Origin: Oscillospiraceae bacterium
GTDB taxonomy: Bacteria; Bacillota; Clostridia; Oscillospirales; Oscillospiraceae
Reading direction: 5' to 3'
Assembly (NCBI GenBank): GCA_910575695.1
Contig: CAJTGJ010000033.1
Location: forward strand, 1-40,021
DNA length: 40,021 nt
Shown here: positions 22,426 to 30,853 of the stretch, one piece after another
How positions within the stretch are numbered: position 1 is the stretch's first letter
Layout of the letters: every line of letters begins with the position of its first letter
Notes under the pieces: generated by a model
Seen by the model: only the letters and a program-made list of their open reading frames with translations
What the model was told of the DNA's origin: nothing
The model's database searches: none
Translations under genes and position numbers: made by a program

Positions 22426-23814
22426 ATGCTGCTCCGCCTCCGCCAGCCCATACTGCCGCAGCTTTTTGACCAGGGTGGAGTGGTCCACCCCCAGCGCCTT
22501 TGCCGCCCGGCGGATGGAGCCCTCCCGCTTCACGGCTTGGAGGACAATTTCCCGCTCATAGGCGGACACCTGCTGTTTCAGTGTGCCGGCGGCGGCGGAC
22601 GAGCCATGGAAGCTGCCGCTGGAGCTGAGCGCCGCCAGCACGTGCCCGCGGGTGACGGCGCCGCCCTCCCCGTTGGTGACGATCAGGCGCTCGATGAGGT
22701 TTTCCAGTTCCCGGATGTTCCCCGGCCAGGGATATTCCGTCAAAAGCTGGAGCCCGTCCGGGGTGATGCGCATATCCCGGCCGTATTTTTTGCAGAAATC
22801 CCGGCAGAACCGCTCCGCCAGAAGGGGTATGTCCGTCTGCCGCTCCCGCAGGGGCTTCAGCTCAATGGGCACCACGTTGAGGCGGTAGTACAGATCCTCC
22901 CGGAAGCGGCCCTGCCGCACCTCCTCCCGGAGGTTCTTGTTGGTGGCGGCGACGACCCGCAGGTCCAGCTTCACCGGCCTGCTGCCGCCCACCCGGATCA
23001 GCTCCCGCTGCTGTAAAACCCGGAGCAGCTTGGTCTGTAAAGTCAGCGGCATATCGCCGATCTCATCCAGCAGGATCATCCCGGTGTCCGCCAGCTCGAA
23101 CATACCCGCCTTGCCGGACCGCCGTGCCCCGGTGAACGCCCCCTCCTCGTAGCCGAACAGCTCCGATTCCAGCAGTTCCGCCGGGATGGCGGCGCAGTTC
23201 ACCTTGATAAAGGGCTTGTCCCGGCGGGCGCTGCCCTGGTACAGTTCGTTGGCGATCAGCTCCTTGCCCGTGCCCGACTCCCCGGTGATGAGCACCGTCA
23301 CGTCGGTCTGGGCCACGGTGCGAACCAGCTCCATCACCGACTCCATGGCCTCGCTGCGGTAGACCAGCTCCCGGCCCCCCGCCTGCTGGCGGCGGAGGAA
23401 GGCCAGCTCCTGATGGACCTTTTTCCGCTCCTCCGTCAAGGTGTGGAGCTGGTGTTCCAGCCGCTTCAGTTCGGGGAAGTCTCGGGTGTTGGTGACCACC
23501 AGCTTGATGTTCCCCGCCTCGTCGAACACGGGGGTGCCGGTGACCAGCACCTCCTTGCCCAGCTCCAGGATGGTGGCCATGGAATTGACCCGCTTTTTGG
23601 TTTTCAGCACCTGTCCCGTCACCGAGCCCTTGTACAGCAGGCCCTCAATTTCGGATACCCTGCGGCCCAGCACCTGCTCGGGGCGGATGCCTGTGGTGCG
23701 GGTGTAGGCGTCGTTGATGAAAACGATGACGCCCTCTCCGTCGGTGATGTGGATGCCGTCGTATAGGTTTTGGCATACCTCACGAAAATCCGGCTCGCTG
23801 AATGTTCTGTCCAT
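22417..23814 (-). CDS. PAS-domain sigma-54-dependent activator (enhancer-binding protein)
   Basis: A 465-residue regulator. Residues 10-120 are a PAS sensor (YDGIHITDGEGVIVFINDAY). A short coiled linker follows, then the AAA+ domain from about 155, with Walker A GESGTGKE, the sigma-54 contact loop GAFTGA, Walker B ILLDEIGDM and the arginine finger region REDLYYRLNVVPIELKPLRER. The C-terminal Fis-type HTH is IRRAAKALGVDHSTLVKKL. It has no receiver domain, so a small molecule sensed by PAS probably triggers it. It lies directly upstream of the sigma-54 promoter and the three palindromes, so it almost certainly controls the BKACE operon. Confidence 0.95.
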   Translation of the reverse strand: MDRTFSEPDFREVCQNLYDGIHITDGEGVIVFINDAYTRTTGIRPEQVLGRRVSEIEGLLYKGSVTGQVLKTKKRVNSMATILELGKEVLVTGTPVFDEAGNIKLVVTNTRDFPELKRLEHQLHTLTEERKKVHQELAFLRRQQAGGRELVYRSEAMESVMELVRTVAQTDVTVLITGESGTGKELIANELYQGSARRDKPFIKVNCAAIPAELLESELFGYEEGAFTGARRSGKAGMFELADTGMILLDEIGDMPLTLQTKLLRVLQQRELIRVGGSRPVKLDLRVVAATNKNLREEVRQGRFREDLYYRLNVVPIELKPLRERQTDIPLLAERFCRDFCKKYGRDMRITPDGLQLLTEYPWPGNIRELENLIERLIVTNGEGGAVTRGHVLAALSSSGSFHGSSAAAGTLKQQVSAYEREIVLQAVKREGSIRRAAKALGVDHSTLVKKLRQYGLAEAEQHGE

Positions 23815-23861
23815 GCCGATCCCTCCCGCCGTATGTTGTCCCTGGATATTATATCAGAGAA

Positions 23862-23884
23862 ATTGGGACAAGGATAGTCCCAAT
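23862..23884. repeat. Palindrome upstream of the activator gene
   Basis: ATTGGGAC-AAGGATA-GTCCCAAT is an 8-bp perfect inverted repeat with a 7-bp loop. It lies between the activator's start (23814) and the end of the MFS gene (23910). A TATAAT on the minus strand (23849-23854, approximately) lies between it and the start. It could be an operator or a terminator without a U-tract. Confidence 0.5.
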
Positions 23885-23909
23885 GACGCGCTGGCCTGGA
23901 TGCCAGTGC

Positions 23910-25160
23910 CTATTGACGGCTGGGGCTGGGGTCCAGCGCCCGGAATACAGTCCGGGAATACACTGCGGTGACGGCCGCGGCGCAGGCCGCGCCCAGCAGG
24001 ACCGTCCAGGAGGGGCACTTCTCAAACAGGACGCCGTATACGGCCTGCCCCAAGGGGGAGGCGCAGTTGGAAACCGCCATGATAAAGGCCATCACCTTTC
24101 CCAGCAGATTGGCCGGGGTCTGTCCCTGGGCGGCGGCGCTGAGCTGCACCATAAGCATGGTGGACAGAATCATGATGGCAAAGCTCATGGCAGTCACCAC
24201 CCAATAGCCCGCCGCCGGGGCCGTTCCCGGCAGCAGGGCCGCCGCCATGCCCGCCACGGTCAGGGCGGCGGCCAGCAGCAGCAGATTGCCCCGGCGCAGC
24301 CGCAGGCGCGGACCAAAGCACGCGGCCAGGATGCCGCCTGCCAGCCCGCCCAGGCCCATGGCCGCCTCGGTGACGCCCAGATGGAAGTCGCTCAGGCCCA
24401 GCACCTGGACCACCGCCACGGGTATGCCCACGATCAGGGCGGCGGACAGCACCAGGTTGAACAGCGCCAGCACCAGCATGACGGACAAAAACACCGGCTT
24501 TTCCCGGCGGATGAAGCGCCAGCCGTCTCCCAGGTCCTGCCGAACCGTGGCCAGTACGCCTCCCGGGGCCTGCTGGGGCTGATGGGGTATGTGGATGAAC
24601 AGCTCCATGACGGCGGAGAGGAAGAAACAGCCAATGCTCATCCACAAAATGGGCTGAATGCCGAAGGAGCCGAACAGCACCCCGCCGATCATGGGGCCCA
24701 GCAGTCCGGACAGGGTGTTGACCATGTTGATGACGGCGTTGCCGCTTGTCAGCTGCTCCGCCCCCACCAGCAGGGGGATGCTGGCCTGCACAGAGGGCTG
24801 GTAGGCCCCCGCGATGCCGTAAAGCAGCATGAGGCAGACCACCAGCAGGGGGACCAGCGGCGCCCGGTCCAGCAGAAGGGCGAAGGCCAGGATCAGACAC
24901 GCGGTGGAAAAATCCAGCGCCACCATAATATTCCGCTTGTTTACCCGGTCCGCCACCACGCCGCCCACGGGGGAGCAGAGCACGGCGGGGATGAACGCCG
25001 CCGCACCCACCGCGCCGAACAGGGCAGGGGACCCGGTCTGCCGCAGCAGGTACAGGGGCAGGACGAACCGCACAACGGCGTTGCCGAACAGGGATATGAT
25101 CTGTCCGATCACCACCAGGGTAAAATCCCGGCGGAACAGGGGTGTCTGCGATTGATTCAT
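23910..25160 (-). CDS. MFS exporter, macrolide/multidrug type
   Basis: A 416-residue major facilitator of the MefA/Bmr3-like drug-exporter group. FTLVVIGQIISLFGNAVVRF starts helix 1, and loop 2-3 has VGGVVADRVNKRNIM, the GG--ADR--KR variant of the family signature. The middle loop is FIRREKPVFL, and the second half repeats the fold. The ATG at 25160 follows AAGGAGG. A palindromic operator sits right upstream and the TetR-type regulator is the next gene upstream, so efflux is probably induced by the exported compound. Confidence 0.88.
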   Translation of the reverse strand: MNQSQTPLFRRDFTLVVIGQIISLFGNAVVRFVLPLYLLRQTGSPALFGAVGAAAFIPAVLCSPVGGVVADRVNKRNIMVALDFSTACLILAFALLLDRAPLVPLLVVCLMLLYGIAGAYQPSVQASIPLLVGAEQLTSGNAVINMVNTLSGLLGPMIGGVLFGSFGIQPILWMSIGCFFLSAVMELFIHIPHQPQQAPGGVLATVRQDLGDGWRFIRREKPVFLSVMLVLALFNLVLSAALIVGIPVAVVQVLGLSDFHLGVTEAAMGLGGLAGGILAACFGPRLRLRRGNLLLLAAALTVAGMAAALLPGTAPAAGYWVVTAMSFAIMILSTMLMVQLSAAAQGQTPANLLGKVMAFIMAVSNCASPLGQAVYGVLFEKCPSWTVLLGAACAAAVTAVYSRTVFRALDPSPSRQ

Positions 25161-25175
25161 AAAAATCCTCCTTTT

Positions 25176-25192
25176 AAACCGACCGTCGGTTT
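25176..25192. promoter_or_regulatory. TetR-type operator before the MFS gene
   Basis: AAACCGAC-C-GTCGGTTT is a perfect 17-bp palindrome 16 bp upstream of the MFS start codon, as expected for a TetR-family operator. ACC and GGT arms are shared with the second site at 25924-25944. Confidence 0.75.
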
Positions 25193-25233
25193 CTATATTG
25201 CTAAAAAGAACCTGCCCCATGGGCAGCTTCCCT

Positions 25234-25908
25234 TCAGTCCGCTTGATCCCGGTTCCGGGGTGGGTGATGGGCCATTTTAGCATACTCTGTGAGCGTGTCG
25301 ATAATCTCCTGGTCAATCAGCTGAACAATGCCGAAGCTGCTGAACAGGTGGTTATATATGATGCACCGGGCTTCGATCTCCCCGGGGGTAGAGGGCTGGA
25401 CGATGGGGTTGATCCAAATGTCCGACAGCAGCAGCATGGCCTCGGACAGCTCCTTGGGGTGGCTGGTCTGGATGGAGCCGTCCGCAATGCCCTGGCGGAT
25501 AATCGGTTCCACAAAGAGCGGTACGACCTCCTGAAAGATGCTCCGCATTTCAGTGGCCAGAAATTTGGCGTTATCCATGAGATAGGGCATCATACAGAAC
25601 ATTTTCGCCTGACGTTCCGGTTGGAGGGAGACCTTGAAGATGGTGCGCAGCTTCTCCAGGCCGTTCAGCGCCGGGTCGTCCCGGACCTCCATCAAAATCT
25701 TAGCGTTTTGCTGTCCAATGCGATCGCAGACCGAGTAGAAAATGTCCTCTTTGGAGCTGAAATGGTGGTAAATAGCTCCTTTTGACAGGCCCGTTTCATC
25801 GATGATGTCCTGGAGGGAGGCGTGGTCATAGCCCGCTTCAATGAACAGACGCTCCGCCGTATCCAAGATTTTGCGCACAGTTTCCTCCGGATATTTGTTC
25901 CGCGCCAC
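25234..25908 (-). CDS. TetR-family repressor
   Basis: A 224-residue regulator. The N-terminal DNA-binding part is VRKILDTAERLFIEAGYDHASLQDIIDETGLSKGAIYHHF (given here only to mark the region, residues about 10-50), the standard TetR HTH. A ligand-binding helical domain follows. GTG at 25908 is chosen because GAGGGAG precedes it. It is upstream of and cooriented with the MFS exporter, and operators lie before both genes, so it probably represses itself and the exporter. Confidence 0.9.
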   Translation of the reverse strand: MARNKYPEETVRKILDTAERLFIEAGYDHASLQDIIDETGLSKGAIYHHFSSKEDIFYSVCDRIGQQNAKILMEVRDDPALNGLEKLRTIFKVSLQPERQAKMFCMMPYLMDNAKFLATEMRSIFQEVVPLFVEPIIRQGIADGSIQTSHPKELSEAMLLLSDIWINPIVQPSTPGEIEARCIIYNHLFSSFGIVQLIDQEIIDTLTEYAKMAHHPPRNRDQAD

Positions 25909-25923
25909 CAAGCTCCCTCCTCT

Positions 25924-25976
25924 AAACAAACCGTTGGTCTGTTTGAGAGCATACCACAAAAACGGGGTAGTGTCAA
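25924..25976 (-). promoter_or_regulatory. tetR promoter with overlapping operator
   Basis: On the minus strand TTGACA (25976-25971) and TATGCT (25953-25948) are 17 bp apart. Just downstream, AAACAAACC-GTT-GGTCTGTTT (25924-25944) is an inverted repeat with one mismatched pair covering the transcription start. Repression by the TetR product would follow. Confidence 0.7.
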
Positions 25977-26022
25977 GAAAAAGTTGTGCGTCCTGTAATT
26001 GGCTGCTTCAGCGAATTTCAAA

Positions 26023-26051
26023 TTGATTTTTCCATATTCGCGTGGTATACT
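26023..26051 (+). promoter_or_regulatory. Promoter of the MATE gene
   Basis: TTGATT (26023-26028) and TATACT (26046-26051) are 17 bp apart, 45 bp before the start codon. Confidence 0.6.
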
Positions 26052-26096
26052 GATTCCCGCTTTTTATCACAAATAGACACAGCCGGAGTTGATATC

Positions 26097-27491
26097 ATGG
26101 ATAAAATAATGGGACAGACAGAGAGCAGGGAGCGTTTTTTCACAAAGGACAGGGAATTTTACAGGACGCTGTTCAAAATGCTGCTGGTGGTAGCGCTGCA
26201 AAACCTTGTGGCCTACAGCGTGAATATGGCGGACAACATCATGCTGGGGGTATATGATCAGGCGTCCCTCTCCGCCGCCGCCACGGTGAACCAGGTGTTC
26301 TTTATGGTACAGCAGTTTGCCCTGTCCATCGGGAACGCGTTGGTGGTGCTGGGCGCGCAGTATTGGGGGCAGGGCCGGGTGGAGCCGGTGCGGACGCTGA
26401 CGGGCATCGCGCTGAAGCTGGGGGTGCTCATCAGCGCGGCGCTGGTGGGCGTATGCGCCCTGTTCCCGGAGCCTCTGCTGTACCTGTTTACCGATTCCGC
26501 AGAGATCGTGGCGGAGGGGGTGCGGTACCTGTCCCTGATCCAGTGGACCTTCGCGCTGTTCATCCTGACCAATGTGCTGATGGCCGCTCTGCGCAGCGTA
26601 GGGGTGGTCAACATTTCGTTTTATGTCTCTGTGGTATCACTCATCGTAAACGCCGGCATCAACTATACGCTGATCTTCGGCCGGTTCGGCTTCCCGGAGC
26701 TGGGTATTTTGGGAGCGGCTGTGGGCACCCTGACGGCCCGGACGCTGGAATTTGTTGTGGTGCTGGCTTACATCCTGAAATGGGACAAAAAGCTCTGCCT
26801 GTTCAGCGGCGGAGGCGTGTGGCGCAGAGATAAATGCCTGCGGGGGGACTATGCCAAGGTCTACATCCCCATTATGTGCTCCCAGGTGCTGTGGGGGATC
26901 TCGGTGCCCATGCAGACGGCTATCCTGGGGCGCCTGTCGGACGACGCCATCGCCGCCAACTCCATCGCCACCACCTTCTACCAGTATCTGAAGGTCATCG
27001 TCATCGCCATGTCCTCGGTCTCCGCCGTCATGATCGGCAACGCCATCGGCCGGGGGGATTTGAAGCGCATCAAGTCGGACGCCAGGACCATGGCCGCCAT
27101 TGACGTGCTCATCGGGGCGGTGCTGGCGGCGGCGCTGTTCCTGCTGAGGGGCCCGCTGGTGTCCCTGTACGCCCTGACCCCGGCGGCAAAGGAGATGGCG
27201 CTGAACCTCATCGCGGTGATGAGCATTGTGATGGTGGGGATGTCCTATCAGATGCCGGTGAGCTTCGGCATCATCCAGGGGGGCGGCGACACCGGATTTA
27301 CGATGAAAATGAATTTGATCTCGACCTGGCTCATTGTGATGCCGCTGTCCTTCCTGTCGGCGTTCTGGTGGAAGTGGCCGGTGGAGGCGGTGGTGCTGGT
27401 GATCCAGTCCGACCAGATTTTCAAGGGCCTGCCTACCTATCTGCGGTTCCGGAAATACCAGTGGATGAAGAAGCTGACCCAGGACGGATAA
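26097..27491 (+). CDS. MATE-family multidrug exporter
   Basis: A 464-residue transporter with about twelve helices. Helix 1 begins LFKMLLVVALQNLVAYSVNMADNIMLG (marked here as the family opening), with the ADNIMLG segment in the usual place. The second half repeats it (YIPIMCSQVLWGISVPMQTAILGRL). Members exchange cations for drugs. The ATG at 26097 follows GGAG. It is divergent from tetR with its own promoter. Whether TetR also controls it is unclear, since the tetR operator is about 80 bp from its -35. Confidence 0.9.
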   Translation: MDKIMGQTESRERFFTKDREFYRTLFKMLLVVALQNLVAYSVNMADNIMLGVYDQASLSAAATVNQVFFMVQQFALSIGNALVVLGAQYWGQGRVEPVRTLTGIALKLGVLISAALVGVCALFPEPLLYLFTDSAEIVAEGVRYLSLIQWTFALFILTNVLMAALRSVGVVNISFYVSVVSLIVNAGINYTLIFGRFGFPELGILGAAVGTLTARTLEFVVVLAYILKWDKKLCLFSGGGVWRRDKCLRGDYAKVYIPIMCSQVLWGISVPMQTAILGRLSDDAIAANSIATTFYQYLKVIVIAMSSVSAVMIGNAIGRGDLKRIKSDARTMAAIDVLIGAVLAAALFLLRGPLVSLYALTPAAKEMALNLIAVMSIVMVGMSYQMPVSFGIIQGGGDTGFTMKMNLISTWLIVMPLSFLSAFWWKWPVEAVVLVIQSDQIFKGLPTYLRFRKYQWMKKLTQDG

Positions 27492-27535
27492 GGGCCGGGG
27501 CGGTACAGATTGACGGCGGTGCGCGCCATTCTGCC

Positions 27536-27565
27536 TTGACAGCCTCCCCGGCGGGCGGTTATACT
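27536..27565 (+). promoter_or_regulatory. Promoter upstream of araD
   Basis: TTGACA (27536-27541) and TATACT (27560-27565) are 18 bp apart. The transcript would carry about 205 nt before araD, including the 45-codon frame at 27639. Confidence 0.65.
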
Positions 27566-27638
27566 GAGCCTATGGTGCCCCCGGCGTCCGCCGCCATCGA
27601 CCAGCCCTCATGGCGGCGGCGCACACCGGGGGGACAAT

Positions 27639-27776
27639 TTGAACCCGCGGGCATTCGCAGGCGGATCCGGCTCCGCCGTCCAGCCGGACGGGGAGACGGC
27701 GGCGGGATTCAACACTTATATGGAGCGTTGCCGCGCCCTGCCGGACGTGGAACGCAAATCAGTGGAGGTGTTTTAA
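27639..27776 (+). CDS. Possible 45-residue protein upstream of araD
   Basis: A TTG at 27639, preceded by GGGGGGAC, opens a frame that ends 1 bp before the araD ATG. Its codons show the strong G/C third-position preference of neighbouring genes. The product reads [18 protein letters not shown], then [18 protein letters not shown] and [10 protein letters not shown] do not recognise it. Translation through it would cover the araD ribosome site and couple the two. It could also be the C-terminal remnant of a lost gene. Confidence 0.4.
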   Translation: MNPRAFAGGSGSAVQPDGETAAGFNTYMERCRALPDVERKSVEVF

Positions 27777-27777
27777 A

Positions 27778-28476
27778 ATGTTGGAAGAACTGAAACAAAA
27801 GGTGCTGGAAGCAAATTTACTGCTTCCTAAGTACAACCTGGTCACCTTTACCTGGGGCAATGTGTCCGGGCTGGATCAGGAGAGGGGCCTGATGGTCATC
27901 AAGCCCTCCGGGGTGGAGTACGACGGCATGACCGCCGATGATATGGTGGTGGTCAGCCTGGAGACCGGGGAGCGGGTGGAGGGCAGATGGAAGCCCTCCA
28001 GCGATACCAAAACCCACTTGGAGCTGTACCGGGCCTTCCCGGGGGTGGGGGGCATCGTCCACACCCACAGCCCTCACGCGGTGGCCTGGGCCCAGGCGGT
28101 AGAGGATATCCCCTGCTTCGGCACCACCCACGCCGACTATTTTTACGGCTCCATCCCCTGCACCCGCCACCTGTCCCAGGCGGAGCTGGAGGAGGACTAC
28201 GAGAAATACACCGGTACAGTGATTGTGGAGGCGTTCCGGGAGCGGTGCATTGAGCCCACCGCCGTCCCCGGCGTGGTGTGCGCCAGCCACGGCCCCTTTG
28301 CCTGGGGGAAGGACGCGGCCCAGGCGGTGTATCACGCGGTGGTGCTGGAGGAGGTGGCGCGGATGGCCATCCTCACCCGGCAGGTGCGGGCCGCCGCCGG
28401 TCCCGCCCCCCAGCGCGTTCAGGACAAGCACTATTTCCGCAAGCACGGCCCCAGCGCCTATTACGGGCAGGAGTAA
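27778..28476 (+). CDS. araD: L-ribulose-5-phosphate 4-epimerase (class II aldolase family)
   Basis: A 232-residue epimerase that converts L-ribulose 5-phosphate to D-xylulose 5-phosphate in L-arabinose (or L-ascorbate) use. Motifs: TWGNVSGLD near residue 24, [10 protein letters not shown] near 42, [12 protein letters not shown] near 75, zinc ligands in [12 protein letters not shown] (about 96-107), THADYF, and the final zinc-associated His in [10 protein letters not shown]. Length is normal. GGAGG precedes the ATG. No araA or araB is adjacent, so it may serve a dispersed pentose or ascorbate pathway. Class II aldolases can be misnamed, but the HTH-PHA pattern and the length are those of AraD. 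Confidence 0.92.
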   Translation: MLEELKQKVLEANLLLPKYNLVTFTWGNVSGLDQERGLMVIKPSGVEYDGMTADDMVVVSLETGERVEGRWKPSSDTKTHLELYRAFPGVGGIVHTHSPHAVAWAQAVEDIPCFGTTHADYFYGSIPCTRHLSQAELEEDYEKYTGTVIVEAFRERCIEPTAVPGVVCASHGPFAWGKDAAQAVYHAVVLEEVARMAILTRQVRAAAGPAPQRVQDKHYFRKHGPSAYYGQE

Positions 28477-28566
28477 GGCGCGGCCTGCCTGATCCGAACG
28501 GGCCCGGTATATAGCAGGTTTTGCGGATAAGTAATCAAACTGTATTTTCGCAGTGCATAATGCGGA

Positions 28567-28607
28567 GAAGGACATGAGGCAAGTCTGCCCCATGTCCTTC
28601 ATTTTTT
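28567..28607 (+). terminator. Terminator after araD
   Basis: GAAGGACATG/CATGTCCTTC (28567-28576/28591-28600), with an inner GGCA/TGCC pairing, is followed by ATTTTTT (28601-28607). Confidence 0.85.
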
Positions 28608-28618
28608 GAAAATCCCTC

Positions 28619-28669
28619 TTGACAACTGTTGCAATCTGATCTATACTGTACTTGTCGGTACAATACAGT
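28619..28669 (+). promoter_or_regulatory. Promoter and operator of the GntR-ABC unit
   Basis: TTGACA (28619-28624) and TATACT (28642-28647) are 17 bp apart. Overlapping the -10 is an inverted repeat, ACTGTA-C-TTGT-CGGT-ACAA-TACAGT (28645-28669), perfect except for one bulged C. It is the likely autoregulatory site of the GntR product. Confidence 0.75.
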
Positions 28670-28693
28670 AAATGACAGACAGGCGGTGGAAAT

Positions 28694-29068
28694 TTGGAGA
28701 TTGTAGTCAGCAACAAAACGAGCCGTCCCCTGTATGAACAGATCTCGACCCAGGTCAAGGCGCAGATCATGAGCGGGGAGCTGAAAGCGGGAGAGCCCCT
28801 TCCCTCCATTCGTTCCCTTGCCAAGTCCCTGCAAATCAGCGTTTTGACGGTGCAGAAGGCATACGACCTTCTGCAAACGGACGGGTTTATTGAGACAACG
28901 GCGGGAAAGGGCTGCTTTGTTTCCGCGCAGAATCAGGACTTCTATCTGGAAGAGCAGCAAAAGAAAATTGAGGAGCATTTTAATGAGGCCATTGAGATTG
29001 CCCGCACCAGCGGAATCTCTCTTGATAAAATGCTGAACCTGCTAACGCTTTTATATGAGGAGGATTGA
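28694..29068 (+). CDS. GntR-family repressor, YtrA type
   Basis: A 124-residue regulator. The winged helix is PLYEQISTQVKAQIMSGEL, then LPSIRSLAKSLQISVLTVQKAYDLL (marked only to show the region), and the wing is FIETTAGKGCFVSA. The C-terminal helices are short, as in the YtrA subfamily, which usually represses a neighbouring ABC transporter and responds to cell-wall drugs. TTG at 28694 is the start, with GGTGG upstream. The ABC ATPase begins 2 bp after its stop. Confidence 0.92.
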   Translation: MEIVVSNKTSRPLYEQISTQVKAQIMSGELKAGEPLPSIRSLAKSLQISVLTVQKAYDLLQTDGFIETTAGKGCFVSAQNQDFYLEEQQKKIEEHFNEAIEIARTSGISLDKMLNLLTLLYEED

Positions 29069-29070
29069 CC

Positions 29071-29928
29071 ATGACAAATGCTTTCACTGTTTCGGGGCTG
29101 ACCAAAACGTATCAGGATTTTGTTTTGGATCACGTCTCGTTTTCCGTCCCCAGCGGCTCCATTGTGGGCCTGATTGGCGAAAACGGCGCCGGGAAAAGCA
29201 CCACCATCAACGCGGTCCTGGGCCTGATCCAGAAGGAGGCGGGCCAGGTCTCCATTTTCGGGAAGGAAGGACTGGATGGCGATACCAAGGAAGAGGTCGG
29301 CGTGGTCTTTGACGGCAGCAACTATCCCGAAATCCTCTCCCCCAGGAAGCTCAACGGGGTCATGAGGAACATCTACCGCTCCTGGGATGAAGCGGCATAC
29401 TTCCGCCTTTTGCAGCAGTTTTCCCTGCCCCCTGACAAGCCCCTCAAGCAGTTTTCCAAGGGAATGAAAATGAAACTGGCGATTGCCGTCGCCCTCTCCC
29501 ACCACTCCAGGCTGCTGATCCTGGACGAAGCCACCAGCGGCCTGGACCCGGTGGTCCGGGACGACATTCTGGATATGCTGCTGGACTTTGTTCAGGAGGA
29601 GGACCACTCCATTCTGGTGTCCTCCCACATCACCAGCGACCTGGAGAAGATCGCGGACTATATCGTGTTCATCCATGAGGGAAAAGTGGTCTTTTCCAAG
29701 CCCAAGGACGAGCTGGTGGAGCAGTATGGTATCATTAAGTGTGGAGCCGCACAGTTCGAGGCATTGGATAAACTGGACATCATCGTATATCGCAAGATGG
29801 ATTATGAATGGCAGGTTTTGGTTGCGGATCGTGTTGCCATGAAGAAAAAATATCCCAAAGCACTGATTGTTTCAGCTTCGATTGACGAAATTATGCTTCT
29901 CTATGTAAAAGGAGAAAGGGGGAAATAA
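29071..29928 (+). CDS. ABC transporter ATPase, YtrB type
   Basis: A 285-residue ATPase. Walker A GENGAGKST (about 37-45), the signature LKQFSKGMKMKL, Walker B LLILDEATSGLD and the switch His in VSSHITSD are present. Nucleotide composition changes near 29740: the first two-thirds are GC-rich like the neighbours, the last 60 codons are AT-rich like the permease downstream. The protein is continuous across the change, so a recombination that joined two versions of the gene is likely. AGGAGG precedes the ATG at 29071; an in-frame TTG at 29065 lacks a proper ribosome site. Confidence 0.93.
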   Translation: MTNAFTVSGLTKTYQDFVLDHVSFSVPSGSIVGLIGENGAGKSTTINAVLGLIQKEAGQVSIFGKEGLDGDTKEEVGVVFDGSNYPEILSPRKLNGVMRNIYRSWDEAAYFRLLQQFSLPPDKPLKQFSKGMKMKLAIAVALSHHSRLLILDEATSGLDPVVRDDILDMLLDFVQEEDHSILVSSHITSDLEKIADYIVFIHEGKVVFSKPKDELVEQYGIIKCGAAQFEALDKLDIIVYRKMDYEWQVLVADRVAMKKKYPKALIVSASIDEIMLLYVKGERGK

Positions 29929-29929
29929 A

Positions 29930-30538
29930 ATGAAAGGCTTATTACTCAAAGATTATTATTTAATCAGGTCTGTGCTATATATCATACTTGTAGTTTTTGC
30001 AGTGGTTGGAATAGGAATGTCTTTTTTGACTTCCACATGGGTTTTAACTGTAATTGCAACTGTTATGCTCGGAATGATCTCTGTAACAACGATAAATATG
30101 GACAGAAACTCTGGCTGGAAAAAAGTTTCGATTGTTTTGCCTGTATCCAGAACGGCTGTTCTGGACTGTAAATATATCCTGTATTTACTGCTTAGTGGAA
30201 TTGGTTTGCTTTCAGGCGTCATTCTGGGTGTTGCGGCATCCATTATAAAAGGTCAAATTGACTATCAATCTATGATGCTGTTTGTTGGTGTCAGCGTTGC
30301 TATGGCATTGTTTTCTGGTAGCATGACAATACCACTCACATTCCTGCTTAGTGAAGAAAAAAGTATGTTGGCTTTAATCATTGCGTACCCTCTTTCCGCT
30401 TTCATGTTTGTAGGAGCTGCGCTGTTAATCGATAACAAGTTGCTCGCTTGTGGTCTTGTGACTATTGCAGGCGTATTGCTTTATGGGATTTCGTGGCTGA
30501 TTTCGAGAAAACAACTCATAAATAAGGATATGATTTGA
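29930..30538 (+). CDS. ABC-2 type transporter permease
   Basis: A 202-residue protein with six predicted membrane helices (about 17-36, 40-56, 80-100, 110-130, 140-165 and 170-190), the partner of the upstream ATPase. The family signature after helix 2, TTINMDRNSGWKKVSIVLPVSR, is common in small permeases of lantibiotic- or bacitracin-type transporters. It begins 1 bp after the ATPase stop. The gene is distinctly AT-rich compared with genes on both sides, pointing to horizontal origin. The substrate is unknown. Confidence 0.88.
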   Translation: MKGLLLKDYYLIRSVLYIILVVFAVVGIGMSFLTSTWVLTVIATVMLGMISVTTINMDRNSGWKKVSIVLPVSRTAVLDCKYILYLLLSGIGLLSGVILGVAASIIKGQIDYQSMMLFVGVSVAMALFSGSMTIPLTFLLSEEKSMLALIIAYPLSAFMFVGAALLIDNKLLACGLVTIAGVLLYGISWLISRKQLINKDMI

Positions 30539-30670
30539 CAAGGAATAGCAAACAGGGGAAAGCGTTATGAAACGGTCTATACACAAGGGACTTCATGGAA
30601 CATTGTCGTGGATATTGAAACGGGATATTGCCTGATTGCAGTTCAGTTCCATCTCCCCTCCAGGCCAGTG
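30539..30670 (+). pseudogene. Remnant resembling a DUF6440-type small protein
   Basis: Directly after the permease stop, in the same frame, the sequence reads GKRYETVYTQGTSWNIVVDI and ETGYCLIAVQ. This resembles the pattern KRFE--Y--G----I-VD-ETGV-YL of short DUF6440-like proteins. There is no start codon and the family's C-terminal Gly-rich end is missing. The bases up to 30787 hold nothing else that I can support. Confidence 0.3.
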
Positions 30671-30787
30671 GGGCGGCTGCGGCTGCTCCGCTGGCCTTCT
30701 GCGCGGGATGAAAACATTTCATGACATATCCGCAGCATTTCATGACATCGGGGGTTGTATCCCTGTTTCTCTTTTGTTATTCTGAAT

Positions 30788-30828
30788 TTATTCTATTCTC
30801 CCCGCCTCCGGCGGGGAGAATAGAATAA
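30788..30828. terminator. 19-bp perfect inverted repeat before the two-component genes
   Basis: TTATTCTATTCTCCCCGCC and its exact complement flank a TCC loop. The T-rich and A-rich arms make it a plausible bidirectional terminator separating the ABC unit from the LytTR gene, which starts 26 bp later. Confidence 0.6.
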
Positions 30829-30853
30829 GAGCGTCAGAACCGTGGTGGTAAAC

